In this document: positions 1 to 8,106 of the stretch, in pieces | How positions within the stretch are numbered: the stretch's first letter is position 1 | Layout: every line of letters begins with the position of its first letter | Assembly (NCBI GenBank): GCA_947452905.1 | Contig: CANGEP010000010.1 | Coordinates: forward strand, 1-64,000 | Source of the DNA: Bacteroidota bacterium | GTDB lineage: Bacteria; Bacteroidota; Bacteroidia; Chitinophagales; Chitinophagaceae | Reading direction: 5' to 3' | DNA: 64,000 nucleotides | Notes under the pieces: generated by a model | The model's database searches: none | Told to the model about the DNA's origin: nothing | What the model saw: only the letters and a program-made list of their open reading frames with translations | Position numbers and translations under genes: made by a program

Positions 1-19
1 ACGCAACGACAGTCTACAA

Positions 20-54
20 ATAAAAAACCACTTACAATCAAATGTAAGTGGTTC
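20..54 (-). terminator. Intrinsic terminator downstream of tRNA-Met
   Basis: A perfect 10-bp inverted repeat (27-36 with 43-52, 6-nt loop) is followed on the minus strand by a run of T residues at 22-27. It lies just past the 3' end of the tRNA gene and would end its transcript. Confidence 0.8.
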
Positions 55-74
55 ATTTACAACACTTTCTAGTG

Positions 75-148
75 TAGCGAGAACGAGATTTGAACTCGTG
101 ACCTCAGGGTTATGAATCCTGTGCTCTAACCAACTGAGCTACCTCGCC
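75..148 (-). tRNA. tRNA-Met (anticodon CAU), elongator type
   Basis: Read on the minus strand, the segment folds as a cloverleaf: a 7-bp acceptor stem with G-U pairs at both ends (148-142 with 82-76), a D arm GCTC/GAGC, an anticodon loop TTCATAA giving CAU, and a T arm ACGAG/CTCGT with loop TTCAAAT. The discriminator base is A and no CCA is encoded. The first base pair is G-U, not the unpaired C1 of initiator tRNA, so this is probably elongator Met. A lysidine-modified Ile tRNA with the same anticodon is less likely because the body resembles Met tRNAs of the phylum. A -7 box TAGTTTTG lies at 182-189 and an intrinsic terminator follows. Confidence 0.93.
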
Positions 149-205
149 TAATACCTATTGGTTATACCCTTAAAAGGGTGGCAAAACTACTTAATTTTTT
201 TGAAT

Positions 206-835
206 TTATGGGTTCACTTTAACACTAAAAACGCGCTGTCCTTCAAAAAAGCCTTCGAATAAGTCGCCTTTGGCTGTAGGTCCCACACCTGCTGGGGTTC
301 CTGTGTATATTATGTCTCCTGGATGTAGCGTAAAATACTCAGTAATGCCCGCTAATATCTTATCTAAAGAAAAGATCATTAAGCTAGAATCACCAGTTTG
401 AACCGTCACTCCGTTTTTGGCCAATGTATAATGAATGGGACCAGATAAAATTTCTGCGGTTAAAGGATGCCATGCACCTAATACAGCAGCATTGTCAAAG
501 GCTTTTGCTTTTTCCCAGGGCAGGCCTTTTTCTTTTAACTTATTTTGTACATCTCGAGCTGTAAAATCGATCCCAACGGTGATAGCATCGCAATAGTCTA
601 ATACATGAATTCCCTCAGGATGTTTTTCGGTTAAATTTTTGGCTTTATTACTTACTCTTAACACCAACTCACCTTCAAAATGTAAGTCGTTGGTAAAACT
701 AGGAATGGTAAAATTTTCACCTGCTGGCAATAATGCTGCATCTGGTTTCATAAATATTACTGCCGATGTGGGCACTTCATTGCCTAACTCCTTCGCATGC
801 TCTACATAGTTTCTGCCAATACAAAATATACTCAT
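206..835 (-). CDS. Fumarylacetoacetate hydrolase family protein (FAHD1/YcgM-like)
   Basis: This is a single-domain, 209-residue FAH-fold enzyme of the FAHD1/YcgM size class, which includes acylpyruvate hydrolases and oxaloacetate decarboxylases. Visible family features are GRNY at residues 7-10, the acidic metal ligands in HFEGELV (E54, E56), D90 in VGIDFTARD, a lysine in EKAKAFD (about 109) and the GTPAGVGP loop at 179-186. The N-terminal domain of the longer catabolic FAH enzymes is absent. It lies 11 nt downstream of pth on the same strand and is probably co-transcribed with it. No aromatic-degradation genes are nearby, so a metabolite-repair role is more likely than a catabolic one. The exact substrate cannot be read from sequence. 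Confidence 0.88.
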   Translation of the reverse strand: MSIFCIGRNYVEHAKELGNEVPTSAVIFMKPDAALLPAGENFTIPSFTNDLHFEGELVLRVSNKAKNLTEKHPEGIHVLDYCDAITVGIDFTARDVQNKLKEKGLPWEKAKAFDNAAVLGAWHPLTAEILSGPIHYTLAKNGVTVQTGDSSLMIFSLDKILAGITEYFTLHPGDIIYTGTPAGVGPTAKGDLFEGFFEGQRVFSVKVNP

Positions 836-846
836 GATGTAAATTT

Positions 847-1431
847 TTAAGCTTCTATTTTAATATCTAATGCATTAGCCATGGTCATGGTTCTTGATAA
901 ACCTATAGCAGCAAAAGACTCTATCACCTCTACCGATTTTTGAATTTTTAATTCAATTAATTTTCTTTCTTCTAATGCCCACTTGCCCAACACAAATTCT
1001 ACCTGTTGCCCTTTAGCAAAAGCATTGCCAATGCCAAACCTTAATTTAGGATACGCATCCGTACCTAAAGTAAGTTGAATATCTTTTAATCCATTATGGC
1101 CCGCATCCGAACCCGATGCACGTAAACGAAGTTTAGAAATGGGCAAAGCCAAATCATCCACAATAGTTAAAGTATTTTCGATGGCAATTTTTTCTTTGTC
1201 CATCCAAAATTTAAAAGCCTTGCCGCTTAAGTTCATAAAAGTGGTGGGCTTAATACATACAAAAGTTTTACCCTTCCATTTTACCTCGGCTACTTCGGCC
1301 AATCGATCAATTTTAAAAAAACCACCATGCTTTATGACAAAAGCATCCAGTACATCAAAGCCAATATTATGCCTAGTGTGCGCATATTCGGCGCCCACAT
1401 TACCAAGTCCTATAAGTAAAAATTTTGACAT
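847..1431 (-). CDS. pth: Peptidyl-tRNA hydrolase
   Basis: Cytosolic enzyme that cleaves the ester bond of peptidyl-tRNAs that drop off the ribosome, recycling tRNA. At 194 residues it has normal bacterial Pth length. The catalytic and substrate-binding residues are present: N11 in LIGLGN, H21 in HTRHNIGF, N67 in PTTFMNLSG, D92/D93 in VDDLALP and N113 in AGHNGLKD. A -7 box TACTTTTG at 1445-1452 lies 13 nt upstream of the ATG, giving a very short leader. The FAH-family gene follows after 11 nt. Identification is secure. Confidence 0.97.
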   Translation of the reverse strand: MSKFLLIGLGNVGAEYAHTRHNIGFDVLDAFVIKHGGFFKIDRLAEVAEVKWKGKTFVCIKPTTFMNLSGKAFKFWMDKEKIAIENTLTIVDDLALPISKLRLRASGSDAGHNGLKDIQLTLGTDAYPKLRFGIGNAFAKGQQVEFVLGKWALEERKLIELKIQKSVEVIESFAAIGLSRTMTMANALDIKIEA

Positions 1432-1444
1432 AATTATTTCGTTT

Positions 1445-1452
1445 CAAAAGTA
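1445..1452 (-). promoter_or_regulatory. Probable pth promoter -7 box (TACTTTTG)
   Basis: On the minus strand the octamer matches the Bacteroidota -7 consensus TAnnTTTG exactly. It lies 13 nt upstream of the pth ATG. No clear -33 TTTG is found at the usual 17-20 nt spacing. Confidence 0.5.
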
Positions 1453-1477
1453 CATAAAAATGCTGGAGGGCATAAAC

Positions 1478-1508
1478 AAAAATCCCCCCAATTACTTGGA
1501 GGGATTTT
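1478..1508 (-). terminator. Intrinsic terminator downstream of rplY
   Basis: The arms AAAAATCCCCCC (1478-1489) and GGAGGGATTTT (1498-1508) form a hairpin with one mismatch. Read on the minus strand it ends in a T tract. It lies 20 nt past the rplY stop and before pth. Confidence 0.75.
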
Positions 1509-1527
1509 ATATAGTAATAAACTAAGT

Positions 1528-2109
1528 TTATTTTTTTGCAGGCGCTGCTGCTTCCTCTTGTTTCAACTGACGTGTCATAACAACTGACGCCACTGGAATA
1601 CGAGGTGAGTTCATGATTTCCATATTTGGAACTTTGATGTCTTCGATACGGATATTACCATTCAACTCTAAATTAGTAACATCTAACTCAATAAACTCTC
1701 TCAAGTCTTTTGGTAAAGCTTTTACTTTAACAGATTTGATTTTTGTGATTAATTTACCACCCGCTTTAACACCAGCAGAAGATCCTACTAATTTTAAAGG
1801 CAAAGTAGCAACCACTTTTTTGTTGTCCACTAGTTCTAATAAGTCAACGTGTAATAAAAGGTCAGTTACTTTGTCAAATTGTAAATCTTTTAAAATACAA
1901 TTGTACGTTTTACCGTCAATTTTTACTTCCGCTATTTGGAATTCACTTGTGTACACTAAAGGCTTAAATGCCTTTGCAGAAGCATAAAAATTTACTTCTG
2001 TAGCACCCCCGTAAATTACACCCAGCACGTTTTCCTGAGAGCGTAGTTGGCGGGCGGCTTTTTTGCCAGCTTCGGTCCTCAAGTGGCCTTCGATTGTAAT
2101 CTTTTTCAT
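1528..2109 (-). CDS. rplY: 50S ribosomal protein L25 (Ctc/TL5 type)
   Basis: Large-subunit protein that binds 5S rRNA. At 193 residues it is the long Ctc/TL5 form: an N-terminal L25 beta-barrel (about 1-90), a second beta domain (about 95-180) and an Ala/Lys-rich tail. The start MKKITIEGHLR was chosen because that is where family homology begins. An upstream in-frame extension of 22 residues is hydrophobic, unlike L25, and would cross a -7-like box TACCTTCG at 2145-2152. A terminator follows at 1478-1508. It lies next to prs and pth; a ctc-pth order is common in bacteria. The lysine-rich C-terminus fits rRNA binding. Confidence 0.95.
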   Translation of the reverse strand: MKKITIEGHLRTEAGKKAARQLRSQENVLGVIYGGATEVNFYASAKAFKPLVYTSEFQIAEVKIDGKTYNCILKDLQFDKVTDLLLHVDLLELVDNKKVVATLPLKLVGSSAGVKAGGKLITKIKSVKVKALPKDLREFIELDVTNLELNGNIRIEDIKVPNMEIMNSPRIPVASVVMTRQLKQEEAAAPAKK

Positions 2110-2155
2110 TTTAATGAAATTGTTGTTAAAAAATAATTGGACGGCGAAGGTAAGA

Positions 2156-2186
2156 AATAAAAAAGGAGAAACCAAAGTCTCTCCTT
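2156..2186 (-). terminator. Intrinsic terminator downstream of prs
   Basis: The inverted repeat AAGGAGA (2163-2169) / TCTCCTT (2180-2186) is followed on the minus strand by a T-rich tract. It lies just past the prs stop and separates prs from rplY. Confidence 0.7.
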
Positions 2187-2209
2187 AATATAATATAAGT
2201 TATTGATTA

Positions 2210-3163
2210 TTAACCTCTTGCCTTTAATTGAGCATGTACAAAAAGGCTGGTAATACTCTTATTTTCATAGGCATTACGTATAGCTATAGCAAATAAATCG
2301 GCTACAGTAACCACTTTAATTTTAGGCGAACTTTGACGCAGTGGAATAGTATCACATACCACCAGCTCCTCTAAAATAGAGTTTTCAATATTCTCGTAAG
2401 CCTTACCACTTAATACCGGGTGGGTAATTAAGGCACGAACCGTGCGTGCACCTTTCTCTTTTAATAAAGCAGCTGCCTTTACTAAAGTACCCCCAGTATC
2501 ACAAATATCATCTACTAGTACAATGTCCTTCCCTGCCACATCTCCAATAACAACCATACTGGCAATCTCATTGGCGCGCTTACGATGCTTATCGCAAATA
2601 ACCATTTCAGCATTAAAGTAGTTAGCCACTTCACGCACACGATTGGTACTACCCACATCTGGTGCAGCAAAACAAAGGTTCTCTAATTTTAAAGACTCTA
2701 TATAAGGGATAAAAATGGCCGAACTATCCAAATGATCCACAGGAACGTCAAAGAAACCCTGAATTTGTGCCGCATGTAAATCCATGGTAATAACTCTATT
2801 GGCGCCTGCCGCTTCTAATAAAGTAGCAATTAATTTGGCTCCAATGGCAACACGAGGCTTGTCCTTACGATCCTGTCTGGCAAAACCATAATAAGGAATT
2901 ACTACAATAATTTTATACGCACTGGCTCTTTTGGCCGCATCAATCATTAATAATAACTCAAATAAATTTTCGGTGGGTGCATAAGTGCTTTGCACTAAAA
3001 AAACATAGTCACCACGCACACTTTCTAAGAAAATGGGCTGAAACTCACCGTCACTAAATTTTTGAATATTAATTTTTCCAATGGGCGCTCCAAAACGTTG
3101 TGAAATTTTTTCGGCTAACGCTGTTGATCCAGTGCCAGCAAATATTTTAACAGAAGGGTTCAT
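2210..3163 (-). CDS. prs: Ribose-phosphate pyrophosphokinase
   Basis: Makes PRPP from ribose 5-phosphate and ATP, supplying purine, pyrimidine, NAD, His and Trp synthesis. At 317 residues it matches class I PRPP synthetases. Visible motifs are YYGFARQDRK (about 91-100, ATP site), the catalytic flexible-loop neighbourhood ending in MDLH (H130), and the PRPP loop VDDICDTGGT (about 217-226). A -7 box of exact TAnnTTTG form is at 3183-3190, about 19 nt before the ATG, and a terminator follows. Together with guaB, purQ, glyA and folD it makes this window rich in purine metabolism, although the genes are scattered. Confidence 0.98.
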   Translation of the reverse strand: MNPSVKIFAGTGSTALAEKISQRFGAPIGKINIQKFSDGEFQPIFLESVRGDYVFLVQSTYAPTENLFELLLMIDAAKRASAYKIIVVIPYYGFARQDRKDKPRVAIGAKLIATLLEAAGANRVITMDLHAAQIQGFFDVPVDHLDSSAIFIPYIESLKLENLCFAAPDVGSTNRVREVANYFNAEMVICDKHRKRANEIASMVVIGDVAGKDIVLVDDICDTGGTLVKAAALLKEKGARTVRALITHPVLSGKAYENIENSILEELVVCDTIPLRQSSPKIKVVTVADLFAIAIRNAYENKSITSLFVHAQLKARG

Positions 3164-3254
3164 GAGATGATTGAATATGATTCAAAGTTATTGTTCTATG
3201 TTGCAAAAAAGGAATAAAAAAGCCCCTACTTTTCAACAAGTCATTCAGATTGGC

Positions 3255-3563
3255 TTATGCTTGTGCAGTAGGACCTCCAAAATTTAAAGGAATTTCTACT
3301 GGTGAGATATCACCAATTGGACCATTCGCTTCTTCGTAACGCTCCACGTTTTCTACCAATGCTTTCATAAATCTCTTTGCATGCATGGGGGTCAAAATCA
3401 CTCTAGACTTTACTTTACTCTTAGGGGTGCCAGGCATTACATTAACAAAGTCAATTACAAACTCGGCATTGCTATGTGTTATTATAGCTAAATTGGCATA
3501 AGCACCCTCAGCAATTTCCTCGCTGATTTCGATATTTAAAGGGGCATTCGGATTTTGTTCCAT
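3255..3563 (-). CDS. DUF3467 family protein
   Basis: A 102-residue cytosolic protein of the DUF3467 family, widespread in Bacteroidota and of unknown function. Recognisable parts are the N-terminal EISEEIAEGAYANLA, the central FVIDFVNVMPG and KSRVILTPMHAKRF, and the C-terminal ending in a Gly/Pro-rich stretch. No signal peptide, membrane segment or known catalytic motif is visible. It is divergent from folD, with only 50 bp between the two starts, so their promoters probably overlap. A -7-like box TATCTTAG lies at 3580-3587. I cannot assign a biochemical role. Confidence 0.85.
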   Translation of the reverse strand: MEQNPNAPLNIEISEEIAEGAYANLAIITHSNAEFVIDFVNVMPGTPKSKVKSRVILTPMHAKRFMKALVENVERYEEANGPIGDISPVEIPLNFGGPTAQA

Positions 3564-3601
3564 ACAGTATTTTGAGCCGCTAAGATACGACCAAAAAATA
3601 C

Positions 3602-3609
3602 TAATTTTG
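3602..3609 (+). promoter_or_regulatory. folD promoter -7 box, start codon 4 nt downstream
   Basis: TAATTTTG matches TAnnTTTG exactly and is separated from the folD ATG by CGCC only. Transcription would therefore start at or near the start codon, giving a leaderless or nearly leaderless message. No good -33 TTTG is seen at 19 nt spacing. Confidence 0.5.
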
Positions 3610-3613
3610 CGCC

Positions 3614-4504
3614 ATGTTAATATTAGATGGTAAAATAGCTTCTGCAGCAGTAAAAGCGGAGCTCTTAAAAGAAAACCAGTCGCTTAAAGCTGCCGGAAAA
3701 AGAACACCCCATTTGGCTGCCATTTTAGTGGGAAACAGCGGTGCGAGTGAAACTTATGTTGCCAGTAAAGTTAAAAATTGCGAGGAGACTGGTTTTGATA
3801 GTTCTTTAATTCGATTCGACGATCAGGTGACAGAATCTGAATTATTATCAAAAATTAAAGAGCTCAACCTTAACCCAACAATTGACGGCATTTTAGTACA
3901 ACTTCCTTTGCCTAAACATATTGACGACGAAAAAATAATCGAAGCCATCGATCCCAATAAAGATGTAGATGGATTTCATCCTATGAATATTGGTCGCATG
4001 GTACAAGGTTTGGATACTTTTATTCCTGCAACTCCTTATGGAGTTTTATTAATGCTCGAATATTTTAATATCCCTACAAAAGGAAAACATGCAGTAGTGG
4101 TAGGTCGTAGTAATATAGTGGGTCGCCCCATGAGTATATTGTTAAGTAGTGAGCATCCACAAGGAAATGCGCATGTAACTTTATGTCATCGACATACCCC
4201 TAAAGCAGCGCTAGATCTTATAGTAAAACAAGCCGATATTTTAGTAGTGGCAGTGGGTATTCCTGAATTTATTAAAGCCGATATCATTAAACCTGGTGCT
4301 GTAATCATTGATGTAGGTATTACAAGAGTGCCAGATGAAACTGCCAAGAAAGGATTCCGCATTAAAGGAGATGTTACTTACGAGGAAGTATCTAAAGTGG
4401 CTTCTGCAATTACACCTGTGCCTGGTGGTGTGGGTTTAATGACGATTGCTGGATTATTAAAAAACACAATGAAAGCCTATAAAGGCCACTACTATCATAA
4501 CTAA
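3614..4504 (+). CDS. folD: Bifunctional methylenetetrahydrofolate dehydrogenase / methenyl-THF cyclohydrolase
   Basis: Interconverts 5,10-methylene-THF and 10-formyl-THF with NAD(P), feeding one-carbon units to purine and formyl-Met synthesis. The 296-residue length is typical. Y48 and K52 of YVASK form the cyclohydrolase site, VQLPLP at 95-100 is conserved, the dinucleotide-binding motif GRSNIVGRP is at 164-172, and the C-terminal TPVPGGVGLMT signature is present. It starts 4 nt after a -7 box and ends 1 nt before queE, with which it is probably co-transcribed. glyA, which makes the substrate methylene-THF, lies 9 kb away. Confidence 0.98.
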   Translation: MLILDGKIASAAVKAELLKENQSLKAAGKRTPHLAAILVGNSGASETYVASKVKNCEETGFDSSLIRFDDQVTESELLSKIKELNLNPTIDGILVQLPLPKHIDDEKIIEAIDPNKDVDGFHPMNIGRMVQGLDTFIPATPYGVLLMLEYFNIPTKGKHAVVVGRSNIVGRPMSILLSSEHPQGNAHVTLCHRHTPKAALDLIVKQADILVVAVGIPEFIKADIIKPGAVIIDVGITRVPDETAKKGFRIKGDVTYEEVSKVASAITPVPGGVGLMTIAGLLKNTMKAYKGHYYHN

Positions 4505-4505
4505 T

Positions 4506-5120
4506 ATGAACGAAGCCCTTGCTATACAATATCCAGTCATGGAAATGTTTTATTCTTTGCAAGGCGAAGGATATCATCAAGGACGCGCCGCGTTTTTTAT
4601 TCGTTTAGCAGGATGTGATGTTGGATGTGTTTGGTGCGATGTTAAAGAATCTTGGGATGCAAAAAAACATCCTACATTATCAATAGCAGAAATTGTAAAT
4701 GCTGCCCTAGCACACCCTGGTCGATTAGCCATTATAACTGGCGGAGAACCCTTATTATATACTTTAGACGAATTAACCACAGCATTACAAGCAGCAGGTT
4801 TTGAAACCAATATTGAAACTTCCGCCTCTAGCCCTATGTCGGGAAAATGGGATTGGGTATGTGTTTCACCTAAAAAATTTAAAGCACCCCTTGCCGAAAA
4901 TTTACCCCTAGCCTCTGAGCTAAAAATTGTTATCTTTAATCAGAGCGATTTTGAATGGGCAGAATCCTATGCTCAACTTGTGAGTCCAAATTGTAAATTA
5001 TATTTACAACCTGAATGGGAAAAATCGGCTCAAATGTTACCTGCTATTATTAACTATATTAAAGCCAACCCACGCTGGGAAATAAGTGCTCAGTTGCATA
5101 AGTATATACAAGTACCTTAA
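4506..5120 (+). CDS. queE: 7-carboxy-7-deazaguanine synthase (radical SAM)
   Basis: Radical SAM enzyme that contracts 6-carboxytetrahydropterin to 7-carboxy-7-deazaguanine in queuosine biosynthesis. Residues C37, C41 and C44 form CDVGCVWC, a CX3CX2C motif that binds the 4Fe-4S cluster. TGGEP at 78-82 is the SAM-binding GGEP motif. At 204 residues it is the compact QueE form. It begins 1 nt after the folD stop and is followed 8 nt later by a PD40-OmpA gene. No other que gene is visible, so the rest of the pathway must be elsewhere. The assignment rests on the motif and overall pattern; other radical SAM subfamilies are less likely. Confidence 0.92.
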   Translation: MNEALAIQYPVMEMFYSLQGEGYHQGRAAFFIRLAGCDVGCVWCDVKESWDAKKHPTLSIAEIVNAALAHPGRLAIITGGEPLLYTLDELTTALQAAGFETNIETSASSPMSGKWDWVCVSPKKFKAPLAENLPLASELKIVIFNQSDFEWAESYAQLVSPNCKLYLQPEWEKSAQMLPAIINYIKANPRWEISAQLHKYIQVP

Positions 5121-5128
5121 ATTATTTT

Positions 5129-6919
5129 ATGCGCAAACAATTTTTTAAAATTCTTCTTGCGTATTTACTTTGCTTAGTTAGTAGTATAAAACTCTTTGCT
5201 CAAAACAAAGAAATACCCAAACTACAAGCGAGTTTTTTACAAGCTTTTGACCAAAAAAAATATAACGAAGCCATTGCCAATTTTGATAAGGGATTGGCTA
5301 TAGATAAGGAAGCCTTCGAACCCTATACTGTAAAGTACGCTACTGCCTATGCTGCTAAGGGTGATTACGCAAAAGCAAGTAATGTAATTAACCAGATTAT
5401 ACAAAACGAGAACAGCCCCACTTTTTTAAAAGAAAAAGCCAAAGCCTTAGTAGCGTTTTGTAATTATGGCTTACAACATCCACGAGATTACCGAATACTT
5501 GTTCAAAATATTGGCGACAGTGTTAACACAAGTAGTTCAGAATATTTTCCTTTTGTAAACTTGCAGGATAATGTTTTGCTTTTTATGCGTCGCACTAATT
5601 ATCAGCGCGAAGATTTTTTTAAAAGTAATATTAGCGGCAATCGTTTTACTAAAGCAGTTCCCCTTTCTGATACATTAAATTTTACTGAAAAAAAAGGTAG
5701 CCCCAGTTTATCTGCTGATATGCAAACACTTTACTTTTCGGCCGACTATGGTAGGCAAGGGTTTGGAAGATATGACATTTACAAAGCCACCAAAACAAAA
5801 ACCAGCTGGAGTATTCCAAAAAATTTAGGTCGCAATATTAATACCGATTTTTGGGAAAGTGCTCCTAGTATTTCTTCCGATGGTAAGGCACTTTATTTTT
5901 GTAGTAATATGCCAGGTGGTTATGGTGGCATTGATATTTATGTAGCCTATAAAAATCCGAAAGGTTATTGGGAGGAAGCGGTTAATTTAGGGCCTAGCAT
6001 TAACACCACAGGCGATGAGCAATCCCCTTTTATTCATGCCGACAATCGCACACTCTATTTTTCTTCCAATGGCTGGCCAGGATATGGAGGCACTGATTTA
6101 TTTATGAGTCGCCGAAAATTAGACAGCAACTGGACCACTCCTCTTAATTTGGGTTATCCCATAAATACTTTCGATAATGAAGCAAGTATTGCTGTTACTG
6201 CTAGAGGCGAGGATGGTTATATGGCTAGTGATAGAGCAGATAGTAAGGGGGGCTTGGATATTTATAAAGTTATTTTATCGCCCGAAACAAGAGCCAATAA
6301 AACTTATTACTTAAAAGGACAAATTTGCGATGCTTCTACTTTACAAAACCTTTCGGGAACCGTTCAACTCTTAGACCCTACGGATAATCAAAAAATTATG
6401 CAAGTAAATGTAGACTCTTCGGGTTACTTTGTTTTAGCGCTTCCGTATTTTGATAGCTTAGGCCTACAAGTAAATAGCAAGGATCATGAATTTGCAAGTA
6501 TGATTATGAGTGCCGATAGTTTGCAAAAATTAGCAGGTAGTAGTTTTGATTTTATACTTGCCGAAATAAAAAAAGAATTTAGAAAAGATTTTAGCTTAGT
6601 CACTTTTGATATTAACTCTGCTAAAATTAAAAGAGGGACAACTGTTGAGTTGGATGCACTTGTAGATTATTTAAATAATAGCCCTAAAGCCAATGTGCTT
6701 ATAGAAGGTCATACCGATAATAAAGGGGATGAGCAATTAAATAAACAGCTTTCCAGTAAGCGTGCTTTAGCGATTACACAATACATGATAAATAAAGGTA
6801 TTGAGGCCAGTCGATTAAAAACAATTGGATACGGATCTGCTAAACCCATTGCCGATAATAGTTCCGAACTTGGACGTGCTAAAAATAGACGTACCAGTTT
6901 TGTAATTACCCTGCCTTAA
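5129..6919 (+). CDS. PD40-repeat OmpA family outer-membrane-associated protein
   Basis: A 596-residue envelope protein. An N-terminal signal peptide (about 1-25, ending LFAQ) is followed by TPR-like helices (about 30-125), a WD40-like PD40 beta-propeller region (about 170-380, with repeated ALYFCSN, TLYFSSN and GGxDIY or GGTDLF strands), a small beta-sandwich segment (about 395-470) and a C-terminal OmpA peptidoglycan-binding domain (about 490-596, with LIEGHTDNKG and LSSKRA). This architecture is common in Bacteroidota, where members include type IX secretion or gliding accessory proteins such as PorE/SprE-like partners. The order TPR-PD40-CarboxypepD-OmpA resembles PorE, but I cannot prove orthology. 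It follows queE closely. Confidence 0.88.
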   Translation: MRKQFFKILLAYLLCLVSSIKLFAQNKEIPKLQASFLQAFDQKKYNEAIANFDKGLAIDKEAFEPYTVKYATAYAAKGDYAKASNVINQIIQNENSPTFLKEKAKALVAFCNYGLQHPRDYRILVQNIGDSVNTSSSEYFPFVNLQDNVLLFMRRTNYQREDFFKSNISGNRFTKAVPLSDTLNFTEKKGSPSLSADMQTLYFSADYGRQGFGRYDIYKATKTKTSWSIPKNLGRNINTDFWESAPSISSDGKALYFCSNMPGGYGGIDIYVAYKNPKGYWEEAVNLGPSINTTGDEQSPFIHADNRTLYFSSNGWPGYGGTDLFMSRRKLDSNWTTPLNLGYPINTFDNEASIAVTARGEDGYMASDRADSKGGLDIYKVILSPETRANKTYYLKGQICDASTLQNLSGTVQLLDPTDNQKIMQVNVDSSGYFVLALPYFDSLGLQVNSKDHEFASMIMSADSLQKLAGSSFDFILAEIKKEFRKDFSLVTFDINSAKIKRGTTVELDALVDYLNNSPKANVLIEGHTDNKGDEQLNKQLSSKRALAITQYMINKGIEASRLKTIGYGSAKPIADNSSELGRAKNRRTSFVITLP

Positions 6920-6984
6920 TTATCATTCGATTTTCAAGTATTTATACGCAGCATTTTATCCAATTTGAATTTGATGTTTGCGCC

Positions 6985-8040
6985 ATGTCTGATGAACGCT
7001 TATATCTTATTGCTTTTGCTGCTATGCAAAATTTAAGCAGTGCCAACAAAAGAAAAATTCTCAACGCATATGGATCGGCTACCCATGTTTTTGAACAGTG
7101 TGGTTTGCTTCCTGAATGGCCTTTACAAGAAGCCGAAAAAGAATTGAACTTTACCCTCAAGCATCAAATTCAAGTAATATCCCTTATCGATGTACGCTAT
7201 CCCAAAAGGCTTGCACAAATAAGTGACCCTCCCCTTTTATTATATAGCAAAGGACAAACTAATTTTAATACCCCCTATTGCATTAGTGTAGTAGGCACGC
7301 GTCAACATACCATACAAGTATACAAAATCATTGATGAACTTTTTGAAGGACTTAAACATTTACCTATTAGTATAATAAGTGGAATGGCATTGGGTATTGA
7401 TGGCATAGCACATCAAAAAGCAATAGATTATAAAATTCCCACCTGGGGCGTACTTGCACATGGACTCGATCAAATATATCCTAGTCAACATCGAAGGCTA
7501 GCCATACAAATGTTGGAACAAGGTGGACTACTCACCGAGTGCCCAAGAAATACCATTCCTGCAAGTTTTCAGTTTCCAAGAAGAAACAGAATTGTAGCAG
7601 GCATGAGTGATGCTACCCTTGTTATTGAATCCGCCATTAAAGGAGGGAGTATGATTACCGCAAGATTGGCTTTTGATTATAACCGTGAAGTTTTTGCAGT
7701 GCCAGGTAAAATTCAGGATAGTAAATCCATAGGCTGCAATTGTTTAATAAAAGACCAAAAAGCAAATCTCTATTTTGATGCTACCGATTTTTTAGTAAAA
7801 ATGAATTGGCCACTTTTACAAGAACAAAAATCAGTTTCAACAATTGCCAGCGAAAAAAAATTTGCCCATAAAAATTTACAAGAACTGTATGAATATATTT
7901 CTTTTCACGGCCCTGTGCATATCAACCAAATAAGCGAAGATCTGCTTAAGTATGAAGGGCAATTGCCTTTACTTTTATTAGAACTAGAACTCCAGGGCGA
8001 TATTCATATTCAAGCAGGCAACACCTATATCTGTATTTAA
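6985..8040 (+). CDS. dprA: DNA-processing protein DprA/Smf
   Basis: Binds incoming single-stranded DNA during natural transformation and loads RecA. The 351-residue protein has a helical N-terminal region, a Rossmann-fold DNA-binding core with VVGTRQHT (about 101-108) and SGMALGIDGIAH (about 132-143), FPRRNRIVAG and GSMITARLA motifs, and a C-terminal winged-helix domain (about 290-351). All features are intact. A weak -7 box GATGTTTG (6973-6980) lies 4 nt upstream of the ATG. The gene suggests competence potential, but no com genes are visible here; dprA is also common in non-competent species. Confidence 0.96.
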   Translation: MSDERLYLIAFAAMQNLSSANKRKILNAYGSATHVFEQCGLLPEWPLQEAEKELNFTLKHQIQVISLIDVRYPKRLAQISDPPLLLYSKGQTNFNTPYCISVVGTRQHTIQVYKIIDELFEGLKHLPISIISGMALGIDGIAHQKAIDYKIPTWGVLAHGLDQIYPSQHRRLAIQMLEQGGLLTECPRNTIPASFQFPRRNRIVAGMSDATLVIESAIKGGSMITARLAFDYNREVFAVPGKIQDSKSIGCNCLIKDQKANLYFDATDFLVKMNWPLLQEQKSVSTIASEKKFAHKNLQELYEYISFHGPVHINQISEDLLKYEGQLPLLLLELELQGDIHIQAGNTYICI

Positions 8041-8072
8041 ATAACTGAATTTCAATGTTTTAAAAAAAGTAT

Positions 8073-8103
8073 TTTGCCTAAATAAGCCAAAAGGCTACCT
8101 TTG
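8073..8103 (+). promoter_or_regulatory. guaB promoter: TTTG-N19-TACCTTTG, ending 3 nt before ATG
   Basis: A -33 TTTG at 8073-8076 and a -7 TACCTTTG at 8096-8103 are spaced exactly 19 nt, the textbook Bacteroidota arrangement. Only CCT separates the -7 box from the guaB ATG at 8107, so the transcript would start at or inside the start codon. This also argues against the in-frame TTG at 8101, which lies inside the box. Confidence 0.75.
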
Positions 8104-8106
8104 CCT